The notes: a model not told the origin generated them from the sequence alone. 34,788 nt of DNA from Actinomadura formosensis NBRC 14204 (GCF_001552155.1 NZ_BCQQ01000076.1:1-34788); one strand, 5' to 3'. Counted from the stretch's first letter, positions 15,366 to 23,546 are shown. Program-made: numbers and translations.

Positions 15366-15587
15366 ATGCAAGCGAGCGTAGGTGACCGGCTGGTGGTCCA
15401 CGGACACCACGTGGGCGAGCCGAACCGCAAAGCCGAGATCCTTGAGGTGCACGGCCGGGAGGGAGCACCGCCCTACCTCGTCCGGTGGGACGACGGGCAC
15501 GAGAGCACGTTCTTCCCCGCCTCCGACGCCACCGTCGAGCACCACCCGTCCGAGACATCCGAGACACCGGAGACACCGAAGGATTAG
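15366..15587 (+). CDS. DUF1918 small protein
   Basis: A 73-aa protein. The recognisable DUF1918 core is VGDRLVVHGHHVGEPNRKAEILEVHG, then PPYLVRWDDGHESTFFPASDATVEH, an SH3-like/beta-barrel fold with an acidic Ser/Thr/Pro/Glu tail. The molecular role is unknown. Mycobacterial members include Rv0569 (DosR-induced, next to the class II ribonucleotide reductase Rv0570) and Rv2302. Start ATG 15366 follows GGGGGGA. A DosR-like dyad lies 76 nt upstream, consistent with hypoxia-type induction. Confidence 0.88.
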   Translation: MQASVGDRLVVHGHHVGEPNRKAEILEVHGREGAPPYLVRWDDGHESTFFPASDATVEHHPSETSETPETPKD

Positions 15588-15611
15588 GCGGCGGCATTCC
15601 GGCGGCCGTCC

Positions 15612-15639
15612 CCCCGGCGGTCTCCGCACCTCGCCGGGG
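15612..15639. terminator. hairpin between DUF1918 and the FBP aldolase/phosphatase gene
   Basis: CCCCGGCG-N12-CGCCGGGG, a perfect 8-bp stem in the 75-nt convergent gap. Likely a bidirectional terminator. Confidence 0.6.
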
Positions 15640-15662
15640 CGCAGGACGGACGGCAGGGCCGG

Positions 15663-16793
15663 TCAGGGGGTGATGGGCGCCTCCTGCTCGGCCAGCGCGG
15701 TGGTCATCGGCGACCAGCGGTCGGCGAGCCGGGCGGCGAGCTGCGGCATGGTGGTGTACTCCAGGTCTTCCAGCGGCAGCCGGTGCGGCTCGAACGGGCC
15801 GTGGCGGCGCAGGTAGTCCATCGCGTGGTTGGCCTGGCGGCGGGCCTCGTCGAAGGAGGGGTCGGCGAACAGGTCGCGGGGGCCGATGAGCCTGCCCTCG
15901 TGAACCTGGAAGCCGAGGGCGACCACCCGGGGCGGCCCGTCGAACCGGGCGGGGTGCGAGTCCTCCGCGGAAACGGGCATGAGCGGGGCGTGATGCGAGC
16001 CGCGCATGGCGCCGCCGACGGTGAAGGAGAAGCTGAACGGCTCCAGCGCCTCGCCGACGGCGGGCAGCCCGGACTGGCAGCGCACGATCATGACGGGGTC
16101 GTCCTTGCCGACGTACTTGCCGGCGATCAGCGACAGCCGCTGGGTGCTGGTGGCGGCCGCCGTCTGGTCCAGGGTCTTGGACCGCACTCCGTGCACCACG
16201 TAGCGGGCCGGCGCGCCGATGAACATCAGCAGGTCGTACAGGTCGGCCGGGCAGTCGAAGAAGATGCGCTTCTCCTCGAACAGGTCGTACACCTCGAACT
16301 CGAAACCGGCGTGCATCTTGGCGTCGATGACCAGGCCCGCGGTGTTGAAAGGGTCGGCGAACATCTTGTAGAGCGGGAGGTTCCACGCTCCCGGCTCGGT
16401 CTTGTCGGCGAGGAAGCAGATCACCGGCTCCGACGGCCGCTCCTCGAACTCCAGTTCGGCGTAGCCGGGGCCCATGCCGCGCAGGTTGCCGGAGAAGGCG
16501 TCCGACAGCAGGTCCTGGCCCGCGCCGTACAGGCCGAGCCGTTGCGCGATGTGGGTGGTGGCCTGGAAGGTGTCCCAGGCGAAGGAGTGGATCAGCCGGG
16601 CGTCCGGGCCGTGCTGATGGGTCATGATGAGGGACATGTCATCGCCGCACGAGGCGACGTGCCCGTCGATGAGCAGTTCGCTGTCGACCATGTGCTCCAC
16701 CCGGTGCCGCGCCTCGGCGATCATGTCCGGATGCACCGCCGTGTGACCGACGAACCCGCCGGTGTCGGCCTTGATGATGCTGAGCGTGATCAT
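15663..16793 (-). CDS. fructose-1,6-bisphosphate aldolase/phosphatase (FBPase class V)
   Basis: A 376-aa member of the bifunctional FBP aldolase/phosphatase family first known from archaea and thermophilic bacteria. It condenses triose phosphates to FBP and hydrolyses it to F6P, a one-enzyme gluconeogenic step. Signatures: the N-terminal metal-binding ITLSIIKADTGGFVGHTAVHPD, CGDDMSLIMTHQHG (acidic metal ligands), GNLRGMGPGYAELEFEERPSEP, GLVIDAKMHAGFEFEVYD and FSFTVGGAMRGSHHAPLMPV. Start ATG 16793 is set by GGGGGAG with 7-nt spacing; a GTG at 16829 would add 12 residues lacking a site. In this context it may supply hexose phosphates, feeding PRPP made by the nearby prs, during non-growing states. 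Confidence 0.87.
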   Translation of the reverse strand: MITLSIIKADTGGFVGHTAVHPDMIAEARHRVEHMVDSELLIDGHVASCGDDMSLIMTHQHGPDARLIHSFAWDTFQATTHIAQRLGLYGAGQDLLSDAFSGNLRGMGPGYAELEFEERPSEPVICFLADKTEPGAWNLPLYKMFADPFNTAGLVIDAKMHAGFEFEVYDLFEEKRIFFDCPADLYDLLMFIGAPARYVVHGVRSKTLDQTAAATSTQRLSLIAGKYVGKDDPVMIVRCQSGLPAVGEALEPFSFSFTVGGAMRGSHHAPLMPVSAEDSHPARFDGPPRVVALGFQVHEGRLIGPRDLFADPSFDEARRQANHAMDYLRRHGPFEPHRLPLEDLEYTTMPQLAARLADRWSPMTTALAEQEAPITP

Positions 16794-17461
16794 GTCGCTG
16801 CTCCCCCGTGTGTCGACCTTCGCGGTCACGCCGCGCTGTCTGCGAGGTGGCGCCCGGCGGCCGCTTCGGCCCGGTGGCCCGGCCGGAACAGAATCGGCGC
16901 TGTCCTGGTTGTATTGAATGACCGGTGTTCAGAGTTCCCCGGACTGCACGAACAACTGATGTTGCCCCTGCGGATTACCGGTTCGGCCGGTGCCGCATCG
17001 GGCCGGAAGCCGAGACGAACCTGGACACCGGCCTTTTTGACGGGACGCCGTCCCGGCAGAGCGGTCAGCGGAGCGCGTGCTGCGAAGATTCCGGACGAAG
17101 TACCTCCAGTCGAACCTATCTGACCTGTGCTTTCAGTCAAGCACGCTGCCGCCCGCGCCCGGGGGGGCACTGCTCATTCGAGGTTCCGAGGCGCCCCGCA
17201 GACCGCCGTCCGGCGACCCCGATGATCTTGCCGGAATATCGTCGGTAACGACATTCTGGGTGAGATATTCCTCCTCTTTTACCTTCCCCGCTCACCGGTC
17301 CACGTGTCAGCGTTTCCGCCCGGCAGGGCTGGACACATTCTGGCCGTGGAGAAGGTTCGGCTCCGTGGCCTCGCCCTCGCCGAAGGCTTGGAGGTCCGCT
17401 GGTCCCCGGAGTGGAGGCGGGCTTCGGCCGGCCGAACCTGATCGACCCAACGGGGGGAACC
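16794..17461. other. 668-nt divergent intergenic region, FBP aldolase/phosphatase / CBS gene
   Basis: No frame here has coding character. It is lower in GC than its surroundings from about 16900 to 17300. Visible elements are GGCCG-CTTC-GGCCC at 16859-16872 (a weak DosR-like match 66 nt before the left gene), a hairpin ACCGG-N5-CCGGT at 16977-16991, a nested dyad at 17233-17271, and GGTCC-GCTG-GTCCC at 17393-17406 (weak DosR-like match 55 nt before the CBS gene). The length leaves room for a small RNA, which cannot be confirmed by eye. Confidence 0.5.
17233..17271. repeat. nested inverted repeat GGAATATC...GATATTCC
   Basis: 8-bp perfect arms (17233-17240 and 17264-17271) enclose a short stem GTCG-GTAA-CGAC (17241-17252). 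The T-rich run CTCCTCTTTT follows at 17271-17280, so on the plus strand it could act as a terminator-like structure or the 3' end of a small RNA. A regulator site is equally possible. Confidence 0.45.
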
Positions 17462-17836
17462 ATGCTGATCAGCAACGTGTACCGGCCGACGGTCTTCGGC
17501 TGCCAGGCGGACGAGCGGCTGGCCGAGGTGGCGCGGCGGATGGTGGAACAGGACGTCGGCGCACTCGCGGTGCTCGACGGTGAGCGGGTCACCGGGATCA
17601 TCACCGAACGCGACCTGGTCAGGGCGCTGGCCGCGGCGACCGAACCGGCCGCCCAGCAGGCGGCGGCGTACGCCTCGGCGCAGATCAAGACCGCCGCGCT
17701 GGACGAGGACTCGCGCGAGGTCGCCCGCCGGATGCTGGAGGAGGGCATCCGCCACCTGCCGGTGGCCGACCACGGACGCCTGGTCGGCATGGTGTCGATG
17801 CGCGATCTGCTCGCCCTGGAGACATGGGCGCTCTAA
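17462..17836 (+). CDS. two-CBS-domain protein
   Basis: A 124-aa protein made almost entirely of a CBS pair. CBS1 covers about residues 5-60 (RPTVFGCQADERLAEVARRMVEQDVGALAVLDGERVTGIITERDLVRAL) and CBS2 about 70-122 (DSREVARRMLEEGIRHLPVADHGRLVGMVSMRDLLAL). Stand-alone CBS pairs bind adenylates and act as energy sensors. ATG 17462 has GGGGGGAA upstream. RtcB follows after 64 nt on the same strand. In the DosR regulon Rv2626c (CBS) and Rv2631 (RtcB-like) are likewise near neighbours, which supports a functional link. Confidence 0.87.
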   Translation: MLISNVYRPTVFGCQADERLAEVARRMVEQDVGALAVLDGERVTGIITERDLVRALAAATEPAAQQAAAYASAQIKTAALDEDSREVARRMLEEGIRHLPVADHGRLVGMVSMRDLLALETWAL

Positions 17837-17900
17837 GCGGCGGGCCGGCGCGGATGCCGAGAAGTCCCCGCCGGCGCTGACGGGCGATGCAGGGGCGGCC

Positions 17901-19319
17901 ATGAAGATCGTCGAAGAGACCCCGTACCGCTTCCGGATCGAGCGGGAAGGGGCCATGCGGGTACCGGGCGTGGTGTTCGCCTCCCGCGCGCTACTGCCCG
18001 ACATCGCCACCGACGAGGCCCTGACGCAGGTGGCCAATGTCGCGACGCTGCCCGGCATCGTCACCGCCTCGTACGCTATGCCCGACATCCACTGGGGATA
18101 CGCGTTCCCCATCGGCGGCGTGGCGGCCACCGATGTCGCGGACGGCGGGGTCGTCTCTCCCGGCGGGGTGGGTTTCGACATCTCCTGCGGGGTCCGCCTG
18201 CTGGCCGCCGACCTGGATCGCGACGCCCTCGCGCCAAGGCTGGGCACGCTCATGGACCGGCTCGGCCACACCATTCCCCGCGGCCTTCGGCGCGGCGCCG
18301 TCTGGCCGCTGACCGGCCGGCCGCAGCTTGAGCAGGTCCTGGCCGGCGGCTCGGCGTATGCGGTCGAACACGGCCATGGCACCGCCCGTGACCTGGACCG
18401 CTGCGAGGATCGGGGTGCGGTGGCCGATGCCGACGCGGCCGGTGTCAGCGCCCGTGCCGAGCAGCGCGGGCTTGCGCAACTGGGCAGCCTCGGGGCGGGC
18501 AACCACTTCCTGGAAGTGCAGGTGGTCGACCAGATCTACGACGAGGGCGTGGCCGGGGTCTTCGGGATCGGCGCCGGGCAGATCTGCGTGATGATCCACT
18601 GCGGTTCGCGCGGGCTCGGTCACCAGATCTGCACCGACCACGTGCACGTCATGCAGGCCGCCATGGACCGCTACGGGATCGACGTACCCGACCCGCAGCT
18701 GGCCTGTGCCCCCGTCGATTCCCCGGAGGGCCGCCGGTACCTGGGCGCGATGGCGGCCGCGGCCAACTACGGGCGGGCCAACCGGCAGTTGCTCGGCCAG
18801 GCCACCCGGCACGCCTTCACCGAGATCTACGGGGCCGATCTGGAGCTGGTGTACGACGTGTCCCACAACCTCGCCAAGATCGAAACCCACCGGGTGGGCG
18901 GCGCGCCACGGCGGTTGTGCGTGCACCGCAAGGGCGCCACCCGGGCCTTCCCGCCCGGCCACCCGGACCTGCCGCCGGACCTCGCCGGGACCGGCCAGCC
19001 GGTGTTCATCCCCGGCACCATGGGCACCGCCTCCTATGTGCTCGCCGGCGTCCCGGGCAACCCGGCGTTCGACTCCACCTGCCACGGCGCGGGCCGTCCC
19101 CAGAGCCGGCACCAGGCGGCCCGCACCGTGCGCGGCCGGGAACTGCGCGACCGGCTGGAGGCCGCGGGCATCGCGGTGCGGGGCGCGTCCTGGCGCGGCC
19201 TCGCCGAAGAGGCCCCCACGGCCTACAAGGACATCGACGCCGTCGCCGAAGTCGCCGAAGGCGCCGGGCTGTGCCGCAAGATCGCCCGCCTCGTCCCCCT
19301 CGGCGTCGTCAAGGGCTGA
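17901..19319 (+). CDS. rtcB: RtcB-type RNA ligase
   Basis: A 472-aa GTP- and Mn2+-dependent ligase that joins RNA 3'-phosphate or 2',3'-cyclic phosphate ends to 5'-OH ends, used in RNA repair. Motifs in order: YAMPDIHWGYAFPIGGVAA, VGFDISCGVRLL (metal-binding Asp93 and Cys96), LGAGNHFLEVQ, IHCGSRGLGHQ, YDVSHNLAKIE, VHRKGATRAFPPG, FIPGTMGTASYVL, and STCHGAGRPQSR with the guanylylated His. All metal and nucleotide residues recognisable by eye are present. No archease gene is adjacent. It lies 64 nt after the CBS gene and is probably co-transcribed. Repair of RNA cleaved by stress RNases or toxins during dormancy is the likely use (inference). Confidence 0.92.
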   Translation: MKIVEETPYRFRIEREGAMRVPGVVFASRALLPDIATDEALTQVANVATLPGIVTASYAMPDIHWGYAFPIGGVAATDVADGGVVSPGGVGFDISCGVRLLAADLDRDALAPRLGTLMDRLGHTIPRGLRRGAVWPLTGRPQLEQVLAGGSAYAVEHGHGTARDLDRCEDRGAVADADAAGVSARAEQRGLAQLGSLGAGNHFLEVQVVDQIYDEGVAGVFGIGAGQICVMIHCGSRGLGHQICTDHVHVMQAAMDRYGIDVPDPQLACAPVDSPEGRRYLGAMAAAANYGRANRQLLGQATRHAFTEIYGADLELVYDVSHNLAKIETHRVGGAPRRLCVHRKGATRAFPPGHPDLPPDLAGTGQPVFIPGTMGTASYVLAGVPGNPAFDSTCHGAGRPQSRHQAARTVRGRELRDRLEAAGIAVRGASWRGLAEEAPTAYKDIDAVAEVAEGAGLCRKIARLVPLGVVKG

Positions 19320-19364
19320 CCGGCGCGGCGTTCCGGGGGACGCCCGGCGGACCTGCCCGCCCCA

Positions 19365-19378
19365 TGGCCGAAGGTCCC
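19365..19378. promoter_or_regulatory. DosR/DevR-like box upstream of the hibernation factor
   Basis: TGGCC-GAAG-GTCCC, whose reverse complement, GGGAC-CTTC-GGCCA, shares 12 consecutive bases (GGACCTTCGGCC) with the site at 15276. It is 213 nt before the ATG at 19592, farther than the others, so a long leader would be needed. Confidence 0.5.
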
Positions 19379-19591
19379 ACCCTCCGGTGCCGTTCGTCCG
19401 CTGGTCTCACGGGCCGGGGCGGCCGAGGCTGGCATCAGGCATGGGGCTCGATTCTCGAGACCATCGGGAAGGGCACGCGCCGCAGGTTCAGGAACCGCCC
19501 TGGCCGGCAAGGCGTCATCCGTCATCCCCGTCCCCCCGTTGGCGGTCATCCGCACCGCGTCCGGTCAGGGCCCGCAGACGGAGGGAATGTC

Positions 19592-20386
19592 ATGAAGCGA
19601 TCGACGACCCGGGCCGCCCCCGAGGTGGCCGTGGAGCACCGGGGAGCGGTGCCGGACGGCTCCGCCGACTACGCGCGTTCCAAGGTGACCGCGGTGTTCG
19701 GGCACGCGCCGGAGCCGGTGCTGTTCGCCCGCGTGAGACTGACCATGGCGGCCGATCCGGCAGTGGCCCGCCCGGCGCTCGCACAGGCCAACCTGGACGT
19801 CAACGGCCGCCTGGTGCGGGCGCAGGTGGCGGCGGAGACCATGCCCGAGGCGATCGACCGGCTCCATGACCGGCTGCTGCACCGGCTCCGCCGCATCAGC
19901 CGGCACTGGGAGGCCCGCCGGGGCGCCCAGCCCCTGCCCGGCCCGCACGAGTGGCGGCACGACGCCGAGCCGGCCCAGCGCCCGGACTACTATCCGCGTC
20001 CGGTCGAGGAGCGGGAGCTGATCCGGCACAAGTCGTTCACCCTGGCCTCCGAGTCCCCCGACGAGGCGGCCTTCGACATGGAGTCGCTGGACTACGGGTT
20101 CCTGCTGTTCACCGATGTGGAGACCGGGCAGGACAGCGTCATCTACCACCGCGGCGAGGGCTACCGGCTCGCCCAGGTCACCCCGCGGGAGGACCGGCAC
20201 GACCCGGTGGCCGTCCCGCTGACGATCAGCCCCCATCCCGCGCCGCGGCTGAGCGTGCCCGCGGCGATCCATCGGCTGGAGAGCATCGGGCTGCCGTGGG
20301 TGTTCTTCCTCGACGACGACACCGCGCGAGGCAACGTGCTCTACCACCGCTACGACGGCCACTACGGCCTGATCACCCCCGCGTAG
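19592..20386 (+). CDS. ribosome hibernation promotion factor-like protein with two C-terminal domains
   Basis: A 264-aa relative of long HPF/RaiA and of the mycobacterial dormancy-associated Rv0079. The N-terminal S30AE-like domain spans about residues 10-110 (DYARSKVTAVFG..., FARVRLTMAADPA, NVDGR-type NLDVNGRLVRAQVAAETMPEAIDRLHDRLLHRLRRI). It is followed by two copies of the S30AE C-terminal fold: about 139-196 (AAFDMESLDYGFLLFTDVETG, VIYHRGEGYRL) and 209-264 (AAIHRLESIGLPWVFFLDDDT, VLYHRYDGHYGLI). Canonical long HPF has one such domain and dimerises through it to make 100S ribosomes. ATG 19592 has GAGGGA with 5-nt spacing. Role: shutting down ribosomes in resting cells. Confidence 0.85.
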   Translation: MKRSTTRAAPEVAVEHRGAVPDGSADYARSKVTAVFGHAPEPVLFARVRLTMAADPAVARPALAQANLDVNGRLVRAQVAAETMPEAIDRLHDRLLHRLRRISRHWEARRGAQPLPGPHEWRHDAEPAQRPDYYPRPVEERELIRHKSFTLASESPDEAAFDMESLDYGFLLFTDVETGQDSVIYHRGEGYRLAQVTPREDRHDPVAVPLTISPHPAPRLSVPAAIHRLESIGLPWVFFLDDDTARGNVLYHRYDGHYGLITPA

Positions 20387-20425
20387 CCCCGGGGGGCGAC
20401 GACCGGGAGATGCTCGAAGTCAGCC

Positions 20426-20439
20426 GCCGGGCACCCGGC
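20426..20439. terminator. short GC hairpin between convergent genes
   Basis: GCCGGG-CA-CCCGGC (effective stem of 5 bp with a 4-nt loop) in the 77-nt gap between the HPF-like and GNAT genes. There is no T-run. Modest support as a terminator. Confidence 0.35.
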
Positions 20440-20463
20440 CTCGCGGCGCCGTGTGCCCCGCGT

Positions 20464-20925
20464 TCATTCCGCTGGGAGGGGCAGTTGTTTGGTCATGACT
20501 GATTCGCCGCGGTATCCCAACCGCAGATAGAACCCGGCCACCTCGTCCGATCCGACTCCGAGGGCGATCCCACGAGCGCCCAGTGCCGCCGCCTCCAGCT
20601 CGATCTTCTCCATCAGGCGGCGGCCGAGGTTCCGTCCCCGGTGGTCCGGGTCAACGGCGATGATCCGCAGGATCACCTGCTGCGGATCGTCCGCCTTCCG
20701 GAACGCGAGCGCGCCACCGATGATCCGGGCCCGGCTCTCCGCGACCAGCATCAGCGAACGGTCTTCGGGAAACCGCCGGGCGAGATCGGTGAACCGGTTC
20801 ATCACCGTTTCGCTGCCGAGCGCGATCAACAGGTGCAGCTTGCCGGTCCCCAGGCCGCCGCACGCCCGGGGCTGGTTCCCGGCCCACCCGCGGTGACCGC
20901 CCCAGGGACCAACGGCCCTACACAT
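20464..20925 (-). CDS. GNAT-family N-acetyltransferase (start uncertain)
   Basis: The C-terminal part is a clear GNAT core: LMLVAESRARIIGGALAF, ILRIIAVDPDHRGRNLGRRLMEKIELEAAALGARGIALGV with the acetyl-CoA pyrophosphate loop R-G-R-N-L-G, then GFYLRLGYRGESVMTKQLP. It would acetylate an amine of a small molecule or protein. The first ~40 codons of the longest frame look non-coding and lack a ribosome site. A DosR-like box (20905-20918) falls inside them, so the real start is probably internal, for example ATG 20802 or a nearby GTG/TTG. It is divergent from pspA and could share that box. Confidence 0.72.
   Translation of the reverse strand: MCRAVGPWGGHRGWAGNQPRACGGLGTGKLHLLIALGSETVMNRFTDLARRFPEDRSLMLVAESRARIIGGALAFRKADDPQQVILRIIAVDPDHRGRNLGRRLMEKIELEAAALGARGIALGVGSDEVAGFYLRLGYRGESVMTKQLPLPAE
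20905..20918. promoter_or_regulatory. DosR/DevR-like box between GNAT and pspA
   Basis: GGGAC-CAAC-GGCCC, the only site here matching GGGMC-N4-GKCCC at all ten arm positions. It ends 75 nt before the GTG of pspA, nearly the same distance as the box before DUF1918 (76 nt). Confidence 0.55.
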
Positions 20926-20993
20926 CCATGCCGGGACGTGCGGACTGTGGGTGAAAGGCCACAGGCCACGCGCAACGACAGGAGGTGATGTCG

Positions 20994-21749
20994 GTGAGCA
21001 TCACCGACCGGATCGCCACGCTGTTCAAGGCCAAGACGCACGCGACGCTGGACCGCATCGAGGACCCGCGTGAACTCCTGGACTACTCCTACGACAAGCA
21101 AGTGGAGATGCTGCAGGCGGTCAAGCGCGCGCTGGTGGACGTCGCCACCGGACGCGCCGGGGTCGAACGCAGGGCCGCCGGGCTGCGGCGCTCGGCCGAC
21201 CGGCTCTCGCAGCAGGCCGAGCAGGCGATGTCCGCCGGCGACGAGGACCTCGCCCGCCAGGCGCTCACCCGCCGGACGGCCGTTCTCGCCCACGCCGGCG
21301 AACTCCAGGAAAGGCAGGACGAGTTGAGCGAGGAGGAGAGGAAGCTCGCCGACGCGACGAAGCGGCTGCAGGCCAAGGTGGAGACGTTCGGCACCCGCAA
21401 GGAGGCCATCAAGGCCCAGTACACGGCCGCCGCCGCGGAAACCTACATCAACGAGACGTTCACCGGTGTCTCGGAGGACATGAGCGACGCGGGCCTGGCC
21501 GCCCTGCACGCCCAGGACAAGACCGCGCGCCTGCAGGCCCGCGTCAGCGCGCTGGACGACCTGCTCGCCTCCGGCACGCTCGCCGACGCCACCCAGCCCG
21601 CCGGCGACGAGGAATTCCAGGCCCGGATGCAGGAGATCACCACGGCCGCCGCCGTGGACAGGGAACTCGCCGAACTCAAAGAACGGCTCAAGACCACCGG
21701 CACCGGACCCGAATCTTCCGGACCGGACACCCCGCAGGACGCTCCGTAG
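20994..21749 (+). CDS. pspA: PspA/IM30-family phage-shock protein
   Basis: A 251-aa ESCRT-III-like membrane-stress protein. It opens SITDRIATLFKAKTHATLDRIEDPRELLDYSYDKQVEMLQAVKRAL, the family's amphipathic helix plus conserved EDP element, and then is almost wholly coiled coil to about residue 225. The tail is acidic and disordered (GPESSGPDTPQDAP). It peripherally coats the inner membrane and limits proton leakage. Start GTG 20994 was chosen because a near-perfect Shine-Dalgarno AGGAGG (20980-20985) sits 8 nt upstream; the in-frame GTG 20985 and ATG 20988 overlap or abut that site. A DosR-like box 75 nt upstream suggests induction with the dormancy block. It ends at a strong bidirectional hairpin. 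Confidence 0.9.
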   Translation: MSITDRIATLFKAKTHATLDRIEDPRELLDYSYDKQVEMLQAVKRALVDVATGRAGVERRAAGLRRSADRLSQQAEQAMSAGDEDLARQALTRRTAVLAHAGELQERQDELSEEERKLADATKRLQAKVETFGTRKEAIKAQYTAAAAETYINETFTGVSEDMSDAGLAALHAQDKTARLQARVSALDDLLASGTLADATQPAGDEEFQARMQEITTAAAVDRELAELKERLKTTGTGPESSGPDTPQDAP

Positions 21750-21769
21750 GCCGCACGTGTCCGGGCCTC

Positions 21770-21790
21770 GTCCCGCCCGGAAGGCGGGAC
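21770..21790. terminator. strong bidirectional hairpin between pspA and polX
   Basis: GTCCCGCC-CGGAA-GGCGGGAC, a perfect 8-bp stem with a 5-nt loop in the 58-nt convergent gap. Confidence 0.7.
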
Positions 21791-21807
21791 CCGGCCGGCC
21801 GGGGGTG

Positions 21808-23526
21808 TCAGCGGTTCGCCCGCAGGAAGCCGATCAGCCGGTCCACCGGCCAGGTGTTGATGACCTCGTCCGCCGTGAGCCAGCCGCGCTGCGCGGTACC
21901 GACCCCGTAGCGCGTGCAGGCCAGGTGCGGGACGGCGTGGGCGTCGCTGTCGATGGCGAACCTGACGCCATGGCGCCGGGCCCGGCGCACGTGCCCGGCG
22001 GACAGGTCGAGGCGGTCGGGGAGCGAATCGATCTCCAGGGCGGTGCCGGTGCGCGCGCACGCCGCGAACACCGCGTCCCAGTCGGCGTCGACCGGCGCTC
22101 GCCGGCCGATCAGCCGTGCGCTGGGATGGCCCAGGATGGTGACGAAGGGGTTCTCGCAGGCACGGATCAGCCGCCGGGTCATCGCCGCGGCCGGCTGGTC
22201 GAAGTGGGAGTGGATCGAGGCGACGCACACATCGAACCCGGCCAGGAAGCCGGTCGGCCAGTCGACGCCGCCGTCGGGGTCGATGTTGAGTTCGGTGCCG
22301 TGCAGGACCCGCATGCCGTTGTGGCGGCCGTCGAGCTCGCGGACCTGCTCGCGCTGGGCCAGCATCTTCTCGTCGGTCATCCGCTGCATGGCCAGGCCGG
22401 GCGCGTGGTCGGTGACGGCGTAGTAGGAGTACCCGCGGGCCGCGGCCGCGGCGACCATGTCCGGCAGGCTCGCCAGCCCGTCGGACAGGTCGGTGTGGGT
22501 GTGCAGGTCCCCGCGGAGGTCGGCCTCGGCCACCAGGACGGGCAGCTCGCCGCGCAGCGCCGCCTCGATCTCCCCGGTGTCCTCGCGCAGCGGCGGCGGG
22601 ATCCACGGCAGCCCGAGCCGGGCGTACACCTCGTCCTCCGTCGCGGACACGATCTTGGTGCCGGTCGCGACGTCGAACAGGCCGTACTCCGACAGTTTGA
22701 GCCCGGCGTGGACGGCGATCTCGCGGGTGCGGATGTTGTGCGCCTTGGACCCGGTGAAATATTGCAGGGCCGCGCCCCAGTCCTCCGGCGGCACCACCCG
22801 CAGGTCCACCTGCAGTCCCGCACCGGTGCGGATCGAGGTCTTGGTGTCCCCGGCCGCGATGACCTGCTCGGCCAGCGGCAGCCCGGTGAAGGCCGCCATC
22901 AGGGCCGCCGGGCGGCCGGACGCGGCCAGCACGTCGACGTCCCCCACCGTCTCCCTCATCCGCCGCAGCGACCCGGCGAACGCGCAGCGTGCACAGCCGG
23001 GGACCGCCGCCAGGTCGGCCACGACGGACTCGGCGAGCTCCAGCGCCGTCCCGAGCGGGACGCGCCGGCCCGCCTTGTGCAGGATCTCGATCCCGTGCCG
23101 CAGGTTCTCCTCGGTCCTGGCGCCGAAACCGGGCAGGCCGTGCAGGTGGCCGGCCTCGATGGCCTCGGACAGCGCCTCGACCGAGTCGATGCCGCGTTCG
23201 TGGTAGAGCACCATCGCCTTCTTCGGGCCGAGCGTGGGCACCAGCGTCAACTGCCGGACGCCCACCGGGATCCGGGCCCGCAGTTCCTCCAGCGCATGGA
23301 TGCTCCCGGTGGACAGATACTCCTCGATCTTCGCCGCGATCGATTTGCCCACGTTCGGGATGCCGCGCAGCCCGGCGGCGTCCAGCCCGGCCAGGTCCGC
23401 CGGGTGACCGGCCACCGACCGGGCCGCCTTCTCGTACACCCGCACCTTGAACGCGTCCCCGCCGGTGATCGCCAGCAGATCGGCGTACTCCTCCAGCAGG
23501 GCCCCCACCTCGTCGTTGACGCGCAT
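21808..23526 (-). CDS. polX: PolX-type DNA polymerase with PHP domain
   Basis: A 572-aa protein, the usual bacterial PolX length. The N-terminal 8-kDa/HhH region spans about 1-95 (LLEEYADLLAITGGDAFKVRVYEKAARSV, GLRGIPNVGKSIAAKIEEYL). A second HhH follows (LHGLPGFGARTEENL), then the nucleotidyltransferase palm (FAGSLRRMRETVGDVDVLAAS with the catalytic DVD, and QVDLRVV). The C-terminal PHP phosphoesterase domain has DLHTHTDLSDGL, VTDHAPG, HGTELNID, SIHSHF, LGHPSARLI and SDAHA metal ligands. It acts in base-excision-type gap filling. ATG 23526 is chosen because the family begins exactly here; upstream frame is low-complexity shadow. It is divergent from nrdJ over about 120 nt, suggesting joint control of DNA repair and dNTP supply. 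Confidence 0.92.
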   Translation of the reverse strand: MRVNDEVGALLEEYADLLAITGGDAFKVRVYEKAARSVAGHPADLAGLDAAGLRGIPNVGKSIAAKIEEYLSTGSIHALEELRARIPVGVRQLTLVPTLGPKKAMVLYHERGIDSVEALSEAIEAGHLHGLPGFGARTEENLRHGIEILHKAGRRVPLGTALELAESVVADLAAVPGCARCAFAGSLRRMRETVGDVDVLAASGRPAALMAAFTGLPLAEQVIAAGDTKTSIRTGAGLQVDLRVVPPEDWGAALQYFTGSKAHNIRTREIAVHAGLKLSEYGLFDVATGTKIVSATEDEVYARLGLPWIPPPLREDTGEIEAALRGELPVLVAEADLRGDLHTHTDLSDGLASLPDMVAAAAARGYSYYAVTDHAPGLAMQRMTDEKMLAQREQVRELDGRHNGMRVLHGTELNIDPDGGVDWPTGFLAGFDVCVASIHSHFDQPAAAMTRRLIRACENPFVTILGHPSARLIGRRAPVDADWDAVFAACARTGTALEIDSLPDRLDLSAGHVRRARRHGVRFAIDSDAHAVPHLACTRYGVGTAQRGWLTADEVINTWPVDRLIGFLRANR

Positions 23527-23546
23527 GACGCACCAGTACCCCGTGA

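Noticed and set aside
15783..17123. Plus-strand 446-codon frame opposite the FBP aldolase/phosphatase
   Set aside because: It is an antisense shadow of a gene with strong catalytic motifs and has no family resemblance itself.
16925..17248. Possible small genes in the 668-nt gap (also 17077-17583 and minus 16826-17170)
   Set aside because: Composition is Arg/Ser/Pro-rich with no recognisable motif, no good ribosome site, and partial overlap with the CBS gene.
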